Below, piece after piece: positions 45,027 through 55,921 of a stretch of DNA of 60,036 nucleotides. The stretch spans positions 1 to 60,036 of the forward strand of contig NZ_JAAPBF010000024.1 of assembly GCF_022695985.1 (NCBI RefSeq), read 5' to 3'. The position numbers and the translations under genes were made by a program. The stretch's first letter is position 1. Every line of letters starts with the position of its first letter. Source of the DNA: Streptomyces sp. NP-1717. GTDB lineage: Bacteria; Actinomycetota; Actinomycetes; Streptomycetales; Streptomycetaceae. Below the pieces are notes generated by a model. That model had not been told where the DNA came from, made no database searches, and saw only the letters and a program-made list of their open reading frames with translations.

Positions 45027-46706
45027 TCAACGCCCCCGCAGCGCCCGGTACTTCGCGACCAGCTCCGCCGTCGAGGCGTCCAGCGGCTTGTCGGCCGGGC
45101 TCTCGCGCCCGCCGTCGATCTGGGTGAGGATCGGCTCGATCTCCTTGGCCAGGACCTTGCCCAGCTCCACGCCCCACTGGTCGAAGGAGTCGATGTTCCA
45201 CACCGCGCCCTGGACGAAGACCTTGTGCTCGTAGAGCGCGATGAGCTGGCCGAGTACGGAGGGGGTCAGCGACTCGGCGAGGATGGTGGTGGTCGGGTGG
45301 TTGCCCCGGAACGTCTTGTGCGGCACGAGGCCGGCGGGGACGCCCTCGGCCCGGACCTCTTCGGGTGTCCTGCCGAAGGCGAGCGCCTGCGTCTGGGCGA
45401 AGAAGTTGGCCATGAGCAGGTCGTGCTGGGCGATCAGCTGGTGCGGGAGGTCGTCGACGGGCCGGCCGAAGCCGATGAAGTCGGCGGGGATGACCTTCGT
45501 GCCCTGGTGGATCAACTGGTAGTACGCGTGCTGGCCGTTGGTGCCGGGGGTGCCCCAGACGACCGGTCCCGTCTGCCACTGCACCGGCTCGCCGTCGCGG
45601 TCCACGGACTTGCCGTTGGACTCCATGTCGAGCTGCTGGAGATACGCGGTGAACCGGGACAGGTAGTGGCTGTAGGGGAGGACGGCGTGCGACTGGGCGT
45701 CGAAGAACGCCCCGTACCAGACCCCCAACAGGCCAAGCAGAAGGGGTGCGTTGGACTCGGCGGGCGCGGTGCGGAAGTGCTCGTCCACGAGGTGGAAGCC
45801 GTCGAGCATCTCGCGGAAGCGGTCGGGTCCGATCGCGATCATCAGGGAGAGCCCGATGGCGGAGTCGAACGAGTACCTGCCGCCGACCCAGTCCCAGAAC
45901 TCGAACATGTTGTCCGTGTCGATACCGAAGTCGTCGACCTTCTCACCGTTCGTGGACAGCGCCACGAAGTGTTTGGCCACCGCGCCCTGGTCGGTCTTCA
46001 GCTCGGTCAGCAGCCAGTTGCGGGCAGAGGTGGCGTTGGTGATGGTCTCGATGGTGGTGAAGGTCTTGGACGCGATGACGAACAGCGTTTCGGCGGCGTC
46101 CAGATCGCGTACGGCCTCGTGCAGGTCGGCGCCGTCGACGTTGGACACGAAACGGACCGTCAGTTCGCGGTCGGTGAAGGACCTCAGGGCCTCGTAGGCC
46201 ATCGCGGGGCCGAGGTCCGAGCCGCCGATGCCGATGTTGACGACGTTACGGATGGGCCGGCCCGTGTGGCCGAGCCATTCACCCGCCCTGACCTTGTCGG
46301 CGAAGGCGGCCATCTTGTCGAGGACGGCGTGCACCGCGGGCACGACGTTCTCGCCGTCGACCTCGACGACCGCGTCGCGCGGGGCGCGCAGCGCGGTGTG
46401 CAGCACCGCCCGGTCCTCGGTGGTGTTGATCTTCTCGCCGCGGAACATCGCGTCCCGCAGCTCGGCGACGCCGGTGGCCGCCGCCAGTTCACGCAGGCGC
46501 GTGAGCGTCTCGTCCGTCACCAGATGCTTGGAGTAGTCCAGGTAGAGGTCACCGACCTGGAGGGTGTAGCCGGTGCCGCGCGCCGGGTCCTCGGCGAACA
46601 GCTCCCGCAGTGTCGTCTCCCCCAGCTGCTCACGATGCTCGGCCAGCGCGCTCCACTGGGGCATCCGGTTGAGCCTGACGCGGCCTTCTGCCTTGTTCTC
46701 GGACAT
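45027..46706 (-). CDS. pgi: Glucose-6-phosphate isomerase
   Basis: Interconverts glucose 6-phosphate and fructose 6-phosphate. 559 residues, the long bacterial form. Signatures seen are [19 protein letters not shown] near residue 155-175, [13 protein letters not shown], the [20 protein letters not shown] region, the catalytic base area [18 protein letters not shown] with downstream Glu-His residues, and [17 protein letters not shown]. The start at 46706 has only a weak GAAG element. The gene follows an MFS transporter at 68 bases and precedes two PH-domain genes. It links the nearby pentose phosphate and triose operons. Confidence 0.97.
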   Translation of the reverse strand: MSENKAEGRVRLNRMPQWSALAEHREQLGETTLRELFAEDPARGTGYTLQVGDLYLDYSKHLVTDETLTRLRELAAATGVAELRDAMFRGEKINTTEDRAVLHTALRAPRDAVVEVDGENVVPAVHAVLDKMAAFADKVRAGEWLGHTGRPIRNVVNIGIGGSDLGPAMAYEALRSFTDRELTVRFVSNVDGADLHEAVRDLDAAETLFVIASKTFTTIETITNATSARNWLLTELKTDQGAVAKHFVALSTNGEKVDDFGIDTDNMFEFWDWVGGRYSFDSAIGLSLMIAIGPDRFREMLDGFHLVDEHFRTAPAESNAPLLLGLLGVWYGAFFDAQSHAVLPYSHYLSRFTAYLQQLDMESNGKSVDRDGEPVQWQTGPVVWGTPGTNGQHAYYQLIHQGTKVIPADFIGFGRPVDDLPHQLIAQHDLLMANFFAQTQALAFGRTPEEVRAEGVPAGLVPHKTFRGNHPTTTILAESLTPSVLGQLIALYEHKVFVQGAVWNIDSFDQWGVELGKVLAKEIEPILTQIDGGRESPADKPLDASTAELVAKYRALRGR

Positions 46707-46774
46707 CTTGCTTCAGCCCACTTCTTCTCGTACGTGACTGCCTGCGGAGTGCGGTGCCCAGCTGCCCTCCCAAC

Positions 46775-48040
46775 CTAATTGATCAGAGCGCCGAGCGACG
46801 CGACGGCGAGCGTGAACGTACCGGCCGCGAGCAGCGCGGGCGTGTTGAGCCCCCAGGCTCCCGCGGCCAGCCCGCCGAGGAGCGCGCCGAGCGGTGCCCC
46901 GGCGACGGCGAGTGTACGGAAGGCGGAGCTGATCCGGCCCAGCATCTCGGCGGGGGCGCGCTCCTGGACCAGCGTCGCCTGGTTCACGTTCCAGACCATG
47001 CTCATGACCCCGAACACCGCCATGGCGGCGACGGCCGCCCACAGTTCACGGACGGTCCCGAGCGCCACCAGTGCGCAGGTCTGCACAATTCCGGCGGCGA
47101 GGATGCTCCGTATCCGCCCGATCCGGACCGCGAGCCGCGGGGCGACCAGGCCCCCGGCGACGGCGGCGACGCTGAACGCGGTGATGGCCGCCGCGAAGCC
47201 GCTGTTGCCGGCGTCCAGCCAGCCGGTGACGTGCAGGACCAGGGTCGCGATCAGGGCGCCCATACCGACGTTCGTCAGGGCTGTCGCCACGGACAGGCCG
47301 CGCAGCGCGCTGTCCCCCCACAGGGCGCGCATCCCCTCGGCCATCTCGGCGCGCAGGGTGCTGCCCGCGGACTTCGGGGGCCCGGCCGGTGCTTCGGTGC
47401 GCAGTGAGGCGATGAGCAGCGCGCCGACGACATAGGTGGCGGCGTTGACCGCGAACGGCGCCGAGGCGCCGAGGATCAGGAGCGCGGGCACCAGCGGCGC
47501 CGCCAGGAAGCCGCTCGCGACCTGCTGGCCGGTCATGAGGCGGGCGTTGGCCCCGGCCAGCGCGTCGCGGGGGACCACGGCGGGCAGCAGGGCCGTGGCC
47601 GCGTTGTCGAAGAGTGTCTGGAACGTGGTCAGCAGGAAGGCGAGCACGAGCAGCAGCGCGATCGTGCCGTGGCCCAGCGCGACGGCGAGGGCGAAGCCCG
47701 CCATCAGCACACCGCGCACCACGTCGACGGCCCACATCGCGCGCCGCTGGTCGACCCGGTCGGCGACGGCGCCGCCGAGCAGTCCGAAGAGCAGCCAGGG
47801 CAGATAGCCGCAGGCGGTCACGGAGGCGATGAGCAGCGGATCGTCGGTCAACGAGGCGGCGAGCAGCGGGAGTGCGGCGGTGCGCAGCGAGTCACCGAAC
47901 CGGGAGACGACGGCGGCGCCCCACAGCCGCCCGAACCCGCCGCGCCACGCGGGCACCCGCGCCCGCGCCGGGGTCTCCTCGGCCGGCGCCCCCTCCTCGG
48001 TGGCCGGCCCGCTCACCGCCGCCGCTTCGTCCGTCGTCAC
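46775..48040 (-). CDS. MFS transporter
   Basis: A 421-residue major facilitator with twelve predicted helices after a ~30-residue polar N-terminus. Landmarks are FGDSLRTAALPLLAASL (helix 1), GGAVADRVDQRRAMWAVDVVR (the conserved loop 2-3 motif), NARLMTGQQVASGFLAAPLV and RAPAEMLGRISSAFRTLAVAG. This pattern places it with the enterobactin-exporter/macrolide-efflux-like MFS group, but the substrate is not known. GTG at 48040 is preceded by AAGGGAGAG. It lies upstream of pgi on the same strand; whether it is cotranscribed with it is uncertain. The RbpA gene upstream is separated by a UUCG-loop terminator. Confidence 0.9.
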   Translation of the reverse strand: MTTDEAAAVSGPATEEGAPAEETPARARVPAWRGGFGRLWGAAVVSRFGDSLRTAALPLLAASLTDDPLLIASVTACGYLPWLLFGLLGGAVADRVDQRRAMWAVDVVRGVLMAGFALAVALGHGTIALLLVLAFLLTTFQTLFDNAATALLPAVVPRDALAGANARLMTGQQVASGFLAAPLVPALLILGASAPFAVNAATYVVGALLIASLRTEAPAGPPKSAGSTLRAEMAEGMRALWGDSALRGLSVATALTNVGMGALIATLVLHVTGWLDAGNSGFAAAITAFSVAAVAGGLVAPRLAVRIGRIRSILAAGIVQTCALVALGTVRELWAAVAAMAVFGVMSMVWNVNQATLVQERAPAEMLGRISSAFRTLAVAGAPLGALLGGLAAGAWGLNTPALLAAGTFTLAVASLGALIN

Positions 48041-48112
48041 AACTCTCCCTTTCGGTCATCCTGTTCGGACCGTAGGGGATGCCACTGACAATGGGCCGTC
48101 CGCGAAAGCGGC

Positions 48113-48144
48113 TCCGGCCGGACACCTTCGGGTGTCCGGCCGGA
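48113..48144 (-). terminator. Terminator with UUCG tetraloop
   Basis: A perfect 14-bp stem (48113-48126 with 48131-48144) closed by a TTCG tetraloop lies eight bases past the stop of the RbpA-family gene and before the MFS gene. Confidence 0.88.
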
Positions 48145-48151
48145 TCAATGT

Positions 48152-48487
48152 TCAGATTTCGCCCCGCAGTTTGGCGAGGGCTTCGGCGAGGATCGCCTCG
48201 CCGTCCGCGTCGCTGCGCCGTTCTCGTACGTAGGCGAGATGTGTCTTGTACGGCTCGGTGCGCGGTGGGTCCGGCGGATTGTCCCGGTCCTGGCCGGCCG
48301 GGAATCCGCACCGTGGGCAGTCCCACGTGTCCGGAACCTGCGCGTCGCTGGCGAAGCTCGGCACCGTCTCGTGCCCGTTGGAGCACCAGAAGGAGATGCG
48401 CAGGCGTGGCGCGGACTCGCCACGCTCGGCCTCGCCCATCGGCCCCGCTCCGACCCGGCTTCCCCGGATCGCGTTGCCACTTGCCAC
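48152..48487 (-). CDS. rbpA: RNA polymerase-binding protein, RbpA family
   Basis: A 111-residue RbpA-type protein, an actinobacterial factor that binds group 1/2 sigma factors and promoter DNA and stabilises the open complex. It keeps the disordered basic N-terminus (ASGNAIRGSRVGAG), a core with two CxxG/CxxC-like knuckles (FWCSNGHE and WDCPRCGFPAG) that could bind zinc, and the C-terminal sigma-interaction helices (RRSDADGEAILAEALAKL). It differs clearly from the classical Streptomyces RbpA, so it may be the paralogue; the gene symbol is by family. GTG at 48487 follows GGGAG; an open frame extends 13 codons upstream. Confidence 0.85.
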   Translation of the reverse strand: MASGNAIRGSRVGAGPMGEAERGESAPRLRISFWCSNGHETVPSFASDAQVPDTWDCPRCGFPAGQDRDNPPDPPRTEPYKTHLAYVRERRSDADGEAILAEALAKLRGEI

Positions 48488-48559
48488 GGTCGTAACTCCC
48501 TGCGTGAATGGTGCCGCAAGCATCAAGCGTCGAGAGGCAGCTCCGCTGTCGAGCGCCCC

Positions 48560-48587
48560 AGTCTACGTATGGCCCAACGCGCGTCCA
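48560..48587 (-). promoter_or_regulatory. Candidate promoter of the RbpA-family gene
   Basis: On the minus strand TGGACG (48582-48587) and TAGACT (48560-48565) are 16 bases apart and precede the GTG by about 70 bases, leaving an untranslated leader. The hexamers suit the housekeeping sigma factor. I found no well-placed SigR-type motif. Confidence 0.45.
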
Positions 48588-48667
48588 GTGAGTGGAGTTA
48601 CACCCCCACCGCCGGGACGCAGGGCCTCATGATAGGCCGCGCCCCCGGCGCCGTACCGTACGACGGG

Positions 48668-48904
48668 TCAGTTGTCCAGCTTCATCAGCAGACCGAGCAC
48701 GACAATGCAGGCGAACCATCCCATACCGACCACGATGGTGATGCGGTCGAGGTTGCGCTCGGCGACCGAGGAACCACCGACGGACGACTGCATACCGCCA
48801 CCGAACATGTCGGAGAGACCGCCGCCCTTCCCCTTGTGCATCAGCACCAGCAGCATCAGCAGCAGGCTGAAGACGATCAGGGCGATCGAGAACCCCATAA
48901 TCAC
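48668..48904 (-). CDS. secG: Preprotein translocase subunit SecG
   Basis: A 78-residue SecG, the small non-essential subunit of the SecYEG channel. Two membrane helices (residues 3-22 and about 57-75) flank a cytosolic loop with the characteristic KGKGGGLSDMFGGGMQSSVGGSS. GTG at 48904 has AGGG seven bases upstream; the ATG two codons later is an alternative. secG next to tpiA is a widespread bacterial arrangement, although here a hairpin separates them. The region before the start is unusually AT-rich. Confidence 0.95.
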   Translation of the reverse strand: MIMGFSIALIVFSLLLMLLVLMHKGKGGGLSDMFGGGMQSSVGGSSVAERNLDRITIVVGMGWFACIVVLGLLMKLDN

Positions 48905-48945
48905 GGCTGGACCCTACTTTCCGGAATTCTCTCGAAATGAATGTG

Positions 48946-48964
48946 ATTCGGTATTGAACCGAAT
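48946..48964. promoter_or_regulatory. Inverted repeat in AT-rich secG upstream region
   Basis: A perfect 7-bp inverted repeat (ATTCGGT, five bases, ACCGAAT) lies about 42-60 bases upstream of secG in a stretch of roughly 80 bases that is far richer in A/T than its surroundings. It probably marks the secG promoter or an operator in it; exact -35 and -10 boxes are not clear. Confidence 0.35.
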
Positions 48965-48985
48965 TGAACAGGACCGTAATGGACA

Positions 48986-49028
48986 ACGGGGGCCGGCGGC
49001 ATGTGTGAGATGCCGACTCGGCCCCCGT
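48986..49028 (-). terminator. Terminator of the gap-pgk-tpiA operon
   Basis: A two-part stem-loop: 10 bp outer stem (48986-48995 with 49019-49028) and 6 bp inner stem (48997-49002 with 49010-49015). It lies 31 bases past the tpiA stop and before secG. Confidence 0.82.
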
Positions 49029-49059
49029 CAGGGTACGACGGATCCGCGCCGTCGCATAC

Positions 49060-49860
49060 TTACTGGTCGCGGAACCTGACGATCTTGACGAACTCCTCGG
49101 CGTCCAGCGCCGCACCGCCGACAAGGGCGCCGTCCACATCGGGCTGCGCCATGATCGCGGCGACATTCCCGGACTTCACCGAGCCGCCGTACTGAATGCG
49201 CACCTGGTCGGCCACCTCCTGGGAGTACAGCTCCGCGAGCCGGGCGCGGATCGCTCCGCACACCTCCTGCGCGTCCTCGGGGGTGGCGACCTCGCCGGTG
49301 CCGATGGCCCACACCGGCTCGTACGCGATCACGACGGACTCGGCCTGGTCTGCCGGGACGTCCTTGAGGCCGCCGTCGAGCTGCGCGAGCGTGTACGGGA
49401 CCTGCTCGCCGGCCTTGCGGACGTCCAGGCCCTCGCCGACACACAGGATCGGGGTCAGCCCGTGCTTGTACGCGGCGCGCACCTTCTCGTTGCACTGCGC
49501 GTCGGTCTCGGCGTGGTACTGGCGGCGCTCGCTGTGACCGACGGCCACGTACGTGCACTTCAGCTTGGCCAGCATCGGCCCGGAGACCTCGCCGGTGTAC
49601 GCGCCGGAGTCGTGCGAGGAGATGTCCTGGGCGCCGTACTTGATCTTGAGCTTGTCGCCGTCGACCAGCGTCTGTACGGAGCGCAGATCGGTGAACGGCA
49701 CCAGGACGGCCGTCTCGACCGCGTCGTGGTCCTTGTCACTCAGGGCGAAGGCGAGCTTCTGGACGTGCGCGATGGCCTCGAGGTGGTTGAGGTTCATCTT
49801 CCAGTTGCCCGCCATCAGCGGGGTACGGGCGTTCTTCTCGGTCGGGGTTGCAGCTGCCAT
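49060..49860 (-). CDS. tpiA: Triosephosphate isomerase
   Basis: Interconverts dihydroxyacetone phosphate and glyceraldehyde 3-phosphate. 266 residues, a TIM barrel. The substrate-binding Asn-x-Lys is in MAGNWKMNL (Lys21), the electrophilic histidine in [10 protein letters not shown], the catalytic glutamate in [12 protein letters not shown] with the following flexible loop, and the phosphate gripper in YGGSVKSGN and [12 protein letters not shown] at 49860 lies eight bases after the pgk stop, with GAGG within the end of pgk. Third gene of the gap-pgk-tpiA unit. Confidence 0.97.
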   Translation of the reverse strand: MAAATPTEKNARTPLMAGNWKMNLNHLEAIAHVQKLAFALSDKDHDAVETAVLVPFTDLRSVQTLVDGDKLKIKYGAQDISSHDSGAYTGEVSGPMLAKLKCTYVAVGHSERRQYHAETDAQCNEKVRAAYKHGLTPILCVGEGLDVRKAGEQVPYTLAQLDGGLKDVPADQAESVVIAYEPVWAIGTGEVATPEDAQEVCGAIRARLAELYSQEVADQVRIQYGGSVKSGNVAAIMAQPDVDGALVGGAALDAEEFVKIVRFRDQ

Positions 49861-49867
49861 CAGTAGG

Positions 49868-51079
49868 TCAGTCCTCCAGTGCGGCGAGGCCGGGAAGCGT
49901 CTTGCCTTCGAGGTATTCGAGGCTCGCGCCGCCACCGGTCGAAATGTGGCCGAATGCGTTTTCGTCGAATCCGAGGATCCGGACGGCGGCGGCGGAGTCG
50001 CCGCCACCGACGACCGTGAAGGCGTCGGAGTCGATCAGGGCCTGGGCGACGGCCCGGGTGCCCTCGGCGTAGTCGGGGTGCTCGAAGACACCCATGGGGC
50101 CGTTCCAGAAGACGGTCGCCGCGTCGGCGAGCTTGGACGCGTACAGCCGGTTGGTCTCCGGGCCGTTGTCCAGGCCCATCGCGTCCGCCGGGATGGCGTC
50201 GACGGTGACCGTCTCCGGGTTGGCCGGCGCCTTCGTCTTGAGGTCCGGGAAGGAGGGCGCGACGAGTACGTCGACCGGCAGGACGAACTCCACGCCCCGC
50301 TCGCCGGCGCGCTTCAGATACTCCTGGACCGCCGGGATCTGGTCCTCCTGGAGCAGCGAGGCACCGACCTCGTGGCCCTGGGCCTTGAGGAAGGTGTACG
50401 CCATGCCGCCGCCGATCAGGATGCGGTCGGCCTTCTCCAGGAGGTGGTCGATGACCCCGAGCTTGTCGGAGACCTTGGCGCCGCCGAGGACGACCGCGTA
50501 CGGCCGCTTCACGTCCTCGGTGAGCTTCTTGAGCACGCCGACCTCGGTGGCGATCAGACCGCCCGCCGCGTGCGGCAGCCGGGCGGGCAGGTCGAAGACC
50601 GAGGCGTGCTTGCGGTGGACGGCGCCGAAGCCGTCGCCGACGTACAGGTCGGCGAGTCCGGCGAGCCGGTCGGCGAAGGTACCGCGCTCGGCGTCGTCCT
50701 TCGACGTCTCACCGGCGTTGAAGCGCAGGTTCTCGATGACGGCGACCTGTCCGTCACCGAGCCCGGCGACGACGGCCTTCGCCGAGTCGCCCACGGTGTC
50801 GGTCGCGAACGCGACGTCGGCGCCGAGGAGTTCACCCAGCCGAGCGGCGGCGGGGGCCAACGAGAAGGCGGGGTCGGGCGCGCCCTTCGGGCGGCCGAGG
50901 TGGGACGCCACGATCACGCGGGCGCCGGCCTCGGCGAGTCTGGCGACGGTCGGCAGCACGGCGCGGATCCGGCCGTCGTCGGTGATGGTGGTGCCGTCGA
51001 GCGGCACGTTGAGGTCGGCCCGGACGAAGACGCGCTTGCCGGCGACCCCTTCGTCGAGAAGTTCGTCGATCGTCTTCAT
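49868..51079 (-). CDS. pgk: Phosphoglycerate kinase
   Basis: Transfers phosphate from 1,3-bisphosphoglycerate to ADP. 403 residues in two lobes. The signature [12 protein letters not shown] is near residue 16-27, SHLGRPKG near 60, LENLRF-type [11 protein letters not shown] near 115, and the nucleotide-binding [16 protein letters not shown] and [13 protein letters not shown] follow. [10 protein letters not shown] and [11 protein letters not shown] are in the C-terminal lobe. ATG at 51079 is preceded by AAGGAG. A 158-base spacer with a hairpin separates it from gap, and tpiA follows directly. Confidence 0.97.
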   Translation of the reverse strand: MKTIDELLDEGVAGKRVFVRADLNVPLDGTTITDDGRIRAVLPTVARLAEAGARVIVASHLGRPKGAPDPAFSLAPAAARLGELLGADVAFATDTVGDSAKAVVAGLGDGQVAVIENLRFNAGETSKDDAERGTFADRLAGLADLYVGDGFGAVHRKHASVFDLPARLPHAAGGLIATEVGVLKKLTEDVKRPYAVVLGGAKVSDKLGVIDHLLEKADRILIGGGMAYTFLKAQGHEVGASLLQEDQIPAVQEYLKRAGERGVEFVLPVDVLVAPSFPDLKTKAPANPETVTVDAIPADAMGLDNGPETNRLYASKLADAATVFWNGPMGVFEHPDYAEGTRAVAQALIDSDAFTVVGGGDSAAAVRILGFDENAFGHISTGGGASLEYLEGKTLPGLAALED

Positions 51080-51159
51080 GTATCAGTGACTCCTTGAGAG
51101 CGGCTCCACGTCCCGCGACGCGGCGAGCACACAGCAGGGCGAGCACACACGGCACACAG

Positions 51160-51207
51160 ACGACAGGGCCCGGTCAGCGCCACGTCGCGCCGCACGAGCC
51201 CTGTCGT
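51160..51207 (-). terminator. Hairpin between gap and pgk, possible attenuator
   Basis: A perfect 10-bp stem (51160-51169 with 51198-51207) encloses a GC-rich 28-base loop region, 31 bases past the gap stop. It could partly terminate transcription or protect the gap message from 3' decay. A 12-base near-direct repeat (GGCGAGCACAC at about 51122 and 51139) lies just beyond. Confidence 0.6.
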
Positions 51208-51237
51208 TCACATCGGGAGTTGTCTACCGGACCGGCG

Positions 51238-52416
<1,179 letters not shown>

Positions 52417-54744
52417 TCAGCCGCGCAGGGCCCGCAGCGCCTTGCCGAGCAGCGCCGCGCGCCGCTCGGCGTCCGTGATCTGCTCCAGCCCGAAGCCGAG
52501 CAGGACGGTGTCCTTCGTGGTGACGGCCGCCGCGCCGGTCCCGGTGTCGTACGTCCCCGCCGCCGCGCTGGTGAAGCGCGGGAAGAGGTCCGGGGCGAGG
52601 ACGGAGGAGGTGACGGTGTACGTACCGGCCTGGTCGAGCGGGTTTCCGGGCGCCGCGCCGAGCGGTCCCGACGTTCCCAGGAGGGCGCCCGCCCCGGTGA
52701 AGGCGGTGGCGCCGGCCGTGGAGGTCCGCCCGTACGCGCCGAGGTAGTACTGGCTGAAGTCGTTCGTACGGGTACGGCCGACCTGCGCGTTGCCGCCCGC
52801 CTGTTCGCCCGCCTCGATCAGCTTTCCGCCCTCGTTGAGGTAGTCGCGGACGGCCAGCTGGGTGTCACCGCCCGGGGCGACGGCGCCGGTGTGGTGGACG
52901 ACGGTGGAGAAGTGGTTCAGGACGCCGAGGTGGTGCGGTGCGCCCTGTGCGGCGACGTCCCAGACGGCGGCGTCGCGGCCGTTGGCCCGCAGCGCGTCGA
53001 CGTAGGCCTGCGCGTGCTGCGCGGGCGCGCCCTCCTCGGCGACGACGAGGGTGTCGGCCCGGGGGCGCTCGGCGACGGTGTAGGTGAAGCGGTCACTGGT
53101 GGTGGGCTTGCCGCCGCGGGTACGGCCGGTGAACCAGACCTCGACGCGGTCGCCCGGGTCGGCGTCCTCCACCTCGGCGCGGTACTCGTCGAAGTGGAGG
53201 TTGTCCTCGCCGCCGTAGGTCTCGCCGCCCTTCCAGGCGCGGAGCTTCTCGTCGTGCGTCCGGCCGCCGTTGACGCGGTAGTTCAGCTCCTTGTCCCGTA
53301 CCGACTTGCGCGCTGTGACGGCGACTTCCTGGTCGGCGCCGCGCGCGTAGGAGGTGGTGAAGGTGTCGGGGGTGAAGTCGGGGGCGCTCAGTCCGACCGG
53401 GGACGACGGCTGGTCGGGGTGGGCGGCGGTCTCTGCGACGGAGAGCGCGAAGGGGATGTTCTTGGCGAACTCCGCCTGGATCAGCTTCTCGTCGTCGGGG
53501 AAGTTGAAGCCGGACCGGCAGTCGTCCGCCTCCCAGGCGTCGCCGGGGATGCTGTCGGACACCGTCTCGCAGGTGGTCATCTCCGGGGTGAACATCATGA
53601 TCCCGTTGACGTTGGCGCCGTGTCCGTCGGCCTCGCCGTTGGTGGTGTACAGCTCGGAGGAGACCTGCGGGTAGTAGCCGGGGACCGCGGAGTTCTCGGG
53701 GGTGCCGGCGAGCGACCGGTAGAGGATGTCGTCGGGCGTCGGGGTGGCGACCTGCCAGCCCACACCGTAGAGGATCAGTTCGGCGGCGGAGTGGTAGTTG
53801 ATGCCGTAGTCGAACTTGACGCGCTTCTGGAGGCTGTCGATCGCACGGGTCTCGGGCTCGGAGCCGGGCGAGGCGCCCCGGTAGGTCTCACCGGTGGACT
53901 GCGGGGACGAACCCTCGTTGTCGTAGCCCCACTTGTAGGTGAAGTTCCGGTTGAGGTCGATGCCGTCGCCGCGGGCGATGACGCCGTCGCCGTTGACGTC
54001 GCGGAGGTTCTTGCGCCACAGGCGGTTGGCGTCGGCGGCGTGGGTGAAGTCGTAGCCGTCGGGGTTGGCCGACAGGACGAACCACAGCTCGGTGGAGTCG
54101 ACGATCTTCGTGATCCGCCGGTCCTCGCCGTAGTTGTCGAGGTAGTGGTGCATCAGCCGCCGCGTCATCTCGGGAGTGATCCACTCCCTGGCGTGCTGGT
54201 TGGACATGTAGAGCACGGAGGGCTTGGCGCCGTCCTTGCTCCTGGCCGCGCCCTTGGTGAGCTTGAGCGCGAGGATGTCCTTGCCCTGGACCGTCTTGCC
54301 TATGGAGACGACCTTGGTGAGTCCGGGGTGGGCCGCGGCGGTCTCCCGGATCTCCTCCTGGAGGTTGCCGGGACCGCTGTACGGGCGGTAGACACCGTCC
54401 CCGGCCGCCTTGAGCCGGGATTTCGCCTGCGGGGAGACCGTCCGCTCGGTGAGCTCGACGCCCTGGGACCCGAGATCGCGCGCCTGGTCACCGGTGAGGA
54501 ACAGCTGGACCTTCGCCCTGCCGCCGGGCGGGACGGATTCGCCGAGTTCGTGGGCGTCCTGGCCGGCCGCGAGGAGCAGGGGCACCTGCTCGGCGGTGAC
54601 CCGGGCGTCGAAGACCTTCAGGGTGTCCGCGGCCGAGGCCGGGGACCTTTCGGCGGCGGTCCCGGCCTGGGCGCCGGGTGCCACCGTCATTCCGCTCAGC
54701 AACAGTGCGCCCGCCGCGAGTACCGCTCTCGCTCCGCGTCTCAT
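52417..54744 (-). CDS. Secreted M14 family zinc carboxypeptidase
   Basis: A 775-residue exported metallocarboxypeptidase. A Sec signal peptide ([18 protein letters not shown], cleavage near residue 28) is followed by a propeptide-like part to about 115. The M14 domain (about 120-460) has zinc ligands His184 and Glu187 in NQHAREW and His318 in NYHS, plus DGIDLNRNF for substrate carboxylate binding and TPEMTT near the expected catalytic Glu. After that come an immune-globulin-like region with FTTSYARGADQEV and a C-terminal domain resembling a class I glutamine amidotransferase-like fold (LVVAEEGAPAQHAQAYVDAL). ATG at 54744 follows GAGGGGGG. Confidence 0.92.
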   Translation of the reverse strand: MRRGARAVLAAGALLLSGMTVAPGAQAGTAAERSPASAADTLKVFDARVTAEQVPLLLAAGQDAHELGESVPPGGRAKVQLFLTGDQARDLGSQGVELTERTVSPQAKSRLKAAGDGVYRPYSGPGNLQEEIRETAAAHPGLTKVVSIGKTVQGKDILALKLTKGAARSKDGAKPSVLYMSNQHAREWITPEMTRRLMHHYLDNYGEDRRITKIVDSTELWFVLSANPDGYDFTHAADANRLWRKNLRDVNGDGVIARGDGIDLNRNFTYKWGYDNEGSSPQSTGETYRGASPGSEPETRAIDSLQKRVKFDYGINYHSAAELILYGVGWQVATPTPDDILYRSLAGTPENSAVPGYYPQVSSELYTTNGEADGHGANVNGIMMFTPEMTTCETVSDSIPGDAWEADDCRSGFNFPDDEKLIQAEFAKNIPFALSVAETAAHPDQPSSPVGLSAPDFTPDTFTTSYARGADQEVAVTARKSVRDKELNYRVNGGRTHDEKLRAWKGGETYGGEDNLHFDEYRAEVEDADPGDRVEVWFTGRTRGGKPTTSDRFTYTVAERPRADTLVVAEEGAPAQHAQAYVDALRANGRDAAVWDVAAQGAPHHLGVLNHFSTVVHHTGAVAPGGDTQLAVRDYLNEGGKLIEAGEQAGGNAQVGRTRTNDFSQYYLGAYGRTSTAGATAFTGAGALLGTSGPLGAAPGNPLDQAGTYTVTSSVLAPDLFPRFTSAAAGTYDTGTGAAAVTTKDTVLLGFGLEQITDAERRAALLGKALRALRG

Positions 54745-54842
54745 GTGCCCCCCTCGCCGTGGTCCGTCACAGGCGTGACGGAACGCCGTCAGAGTCGCCA
54801 ACCCGCATGATCATGTCAAGAGTGCGTCGAGGGCATGAGAAA

Positions 54843-54879
54843 TGCCGCTGTCGGCCCCCGTGGGGTACCGGCAGCGGCA
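54843..54879 (-). terminator. Stem-loop after whiA
   Basis: An imperfect hairpin with an 8-bp outer stem (54843-54850 with 54872-54879) and an inner GC stem lies about 53 bases past the whiA stop, ahead of the carboxypeptidase gene. Confidence 0.6.
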
Positions 54880-54931
54880 CATCGGCGTACCGCGTCCGAG
54901 CGCGGCGCACGCTCCCTACGAAGGAGCCCGG

Positions 54932-55921
54932 TCAGCCGACGAGGCCGTCCGCCATCTCCTCCGACAGCGTCGACTCGGTCCCCGGAATGCCCAGGTCCTG
55001 CGCCTTCTTGTCCGCCATGGCCAGCAGCCGACGGATCCGTCCCGCCACCGCGTCCTTGGTGAGCGCCGGATCGGCGAGCGCGCCCAGCTCCTCCAGCGAC
55101 GCCTGCTTGTGCTCCATCCGCAGACGGCCGGCGGCCGCGAGGTGCTCCGGCACCTCCTCGCCCAGGATCTCCAGCGCCCGCTGCACCCGGGCCCCGGCCG
55201 CCACGGCCGCGCGGGCCGAGCGGCGCAGGTTGGCGTCGTCGAAGTTGGCGAGCCGGTTGGCCGTCGCGCGGACCTCGCGGCGCATCCGCCGCTCCTCCCA
55301 CGCCAGCACCGACTCGTGCGCGCCGAGCCGCGTCAGCAGCGCCCCGATCGCGTCCCCGTCCCGTACGACGACCCGGTCCACACCGCGCACCTCGCGCGCC
55401 TTGGACGGGATCTGGAGCCTGCGGGCCGCTCCGACGAGCGCGAGGGCCGCCTCCGGACCCGGGCAGGTCACCTCCAGCGAGGAGGAGCGCCCCGGCTCGG
55501 TGAGCGAGCCGTGCGCGAGGAACGCGCCCCGCCAGGCCGCCTCGGCGTCGCAGGTCGCGCCGGAGACCACCTGGGGAGGCAGTCCGCGGATCGGACGGCC
55601 GCGGCCGTCGACCAGACCGGTCTGACGGGCGAGCTGGTCACCGCCGGTGATCACCCGGACGACGTAGCGGCTGCCGCGGCGGAGCCCGCCGGGGGCCATC
55701 ACCACGAGTTCCGAGTTGTGCCCGAAGATCTCCAGGATGTCCTTGCGGAGCCGGCGCGCGGCGATGCTGGTGTCCAGCTCCGCCTCGATCACAATGCGTC
55801 CGCTCACGAGGTGCAGACCACCCGCGAACCGGAGGATCGCCGAGACTTCAGCCTTCCTGCAGCACGTACGGGTGACGGGGAGCCGGGCGATCTCGTCCTT
55901 CACCGCTGCCGTCATCGCCAT
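54932..55921 (-). CDS. whiA: Sporulation transcription factor WhiA
   Basis: A DNA-binding regulator that acts with WhiB to start sporulation septation in Streptomyces; it is conserved in Gram-positive bacteria. 329 residues. The N-terminal ~200 residues are a LAGLIDADG-like domain that has lost endonuclease residues ([22 protein letters not shown], then [19 protein letters not shown]). The C-terminal helix-turn-helix spans roughly 240-310 ([23 protein letters not shown], then [19 protein letters not shown]). ATG at 55921 overlaps the yvcK stop by ten bases. It is the last gene of the uvrC-rapZ-yvcK-whiA unit. Confidence 0.97.
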   Translation of the reverse strand: MAMTAAVKDEIARLPVTRTCCRKAEVSAILRFAGGLHLVSGRIVIEAELDTSIAARRLRKDILEIFGHNSELVVMAPGGLRRGSRYVVRVITGGDQLARQTGLVDGRGRPIRGLPPQVVSGATCDAEAAWRGAFLAHGSLTEPGRSSSLEVTCPGPEAALALVGAARRLQIPSKAREVRGVDRVVVRDGDAIGALLTRLGAHESVLAWEERRMRREVRATANRLANFDDANLRRSARAAVAAGARVQRALEILGEEVPEHLAAAGRLRMEHKQASLEELGALADPALTKDAVAGRIRRLLAMADKKAQDLGIPGTESTLSEEMADGLVG

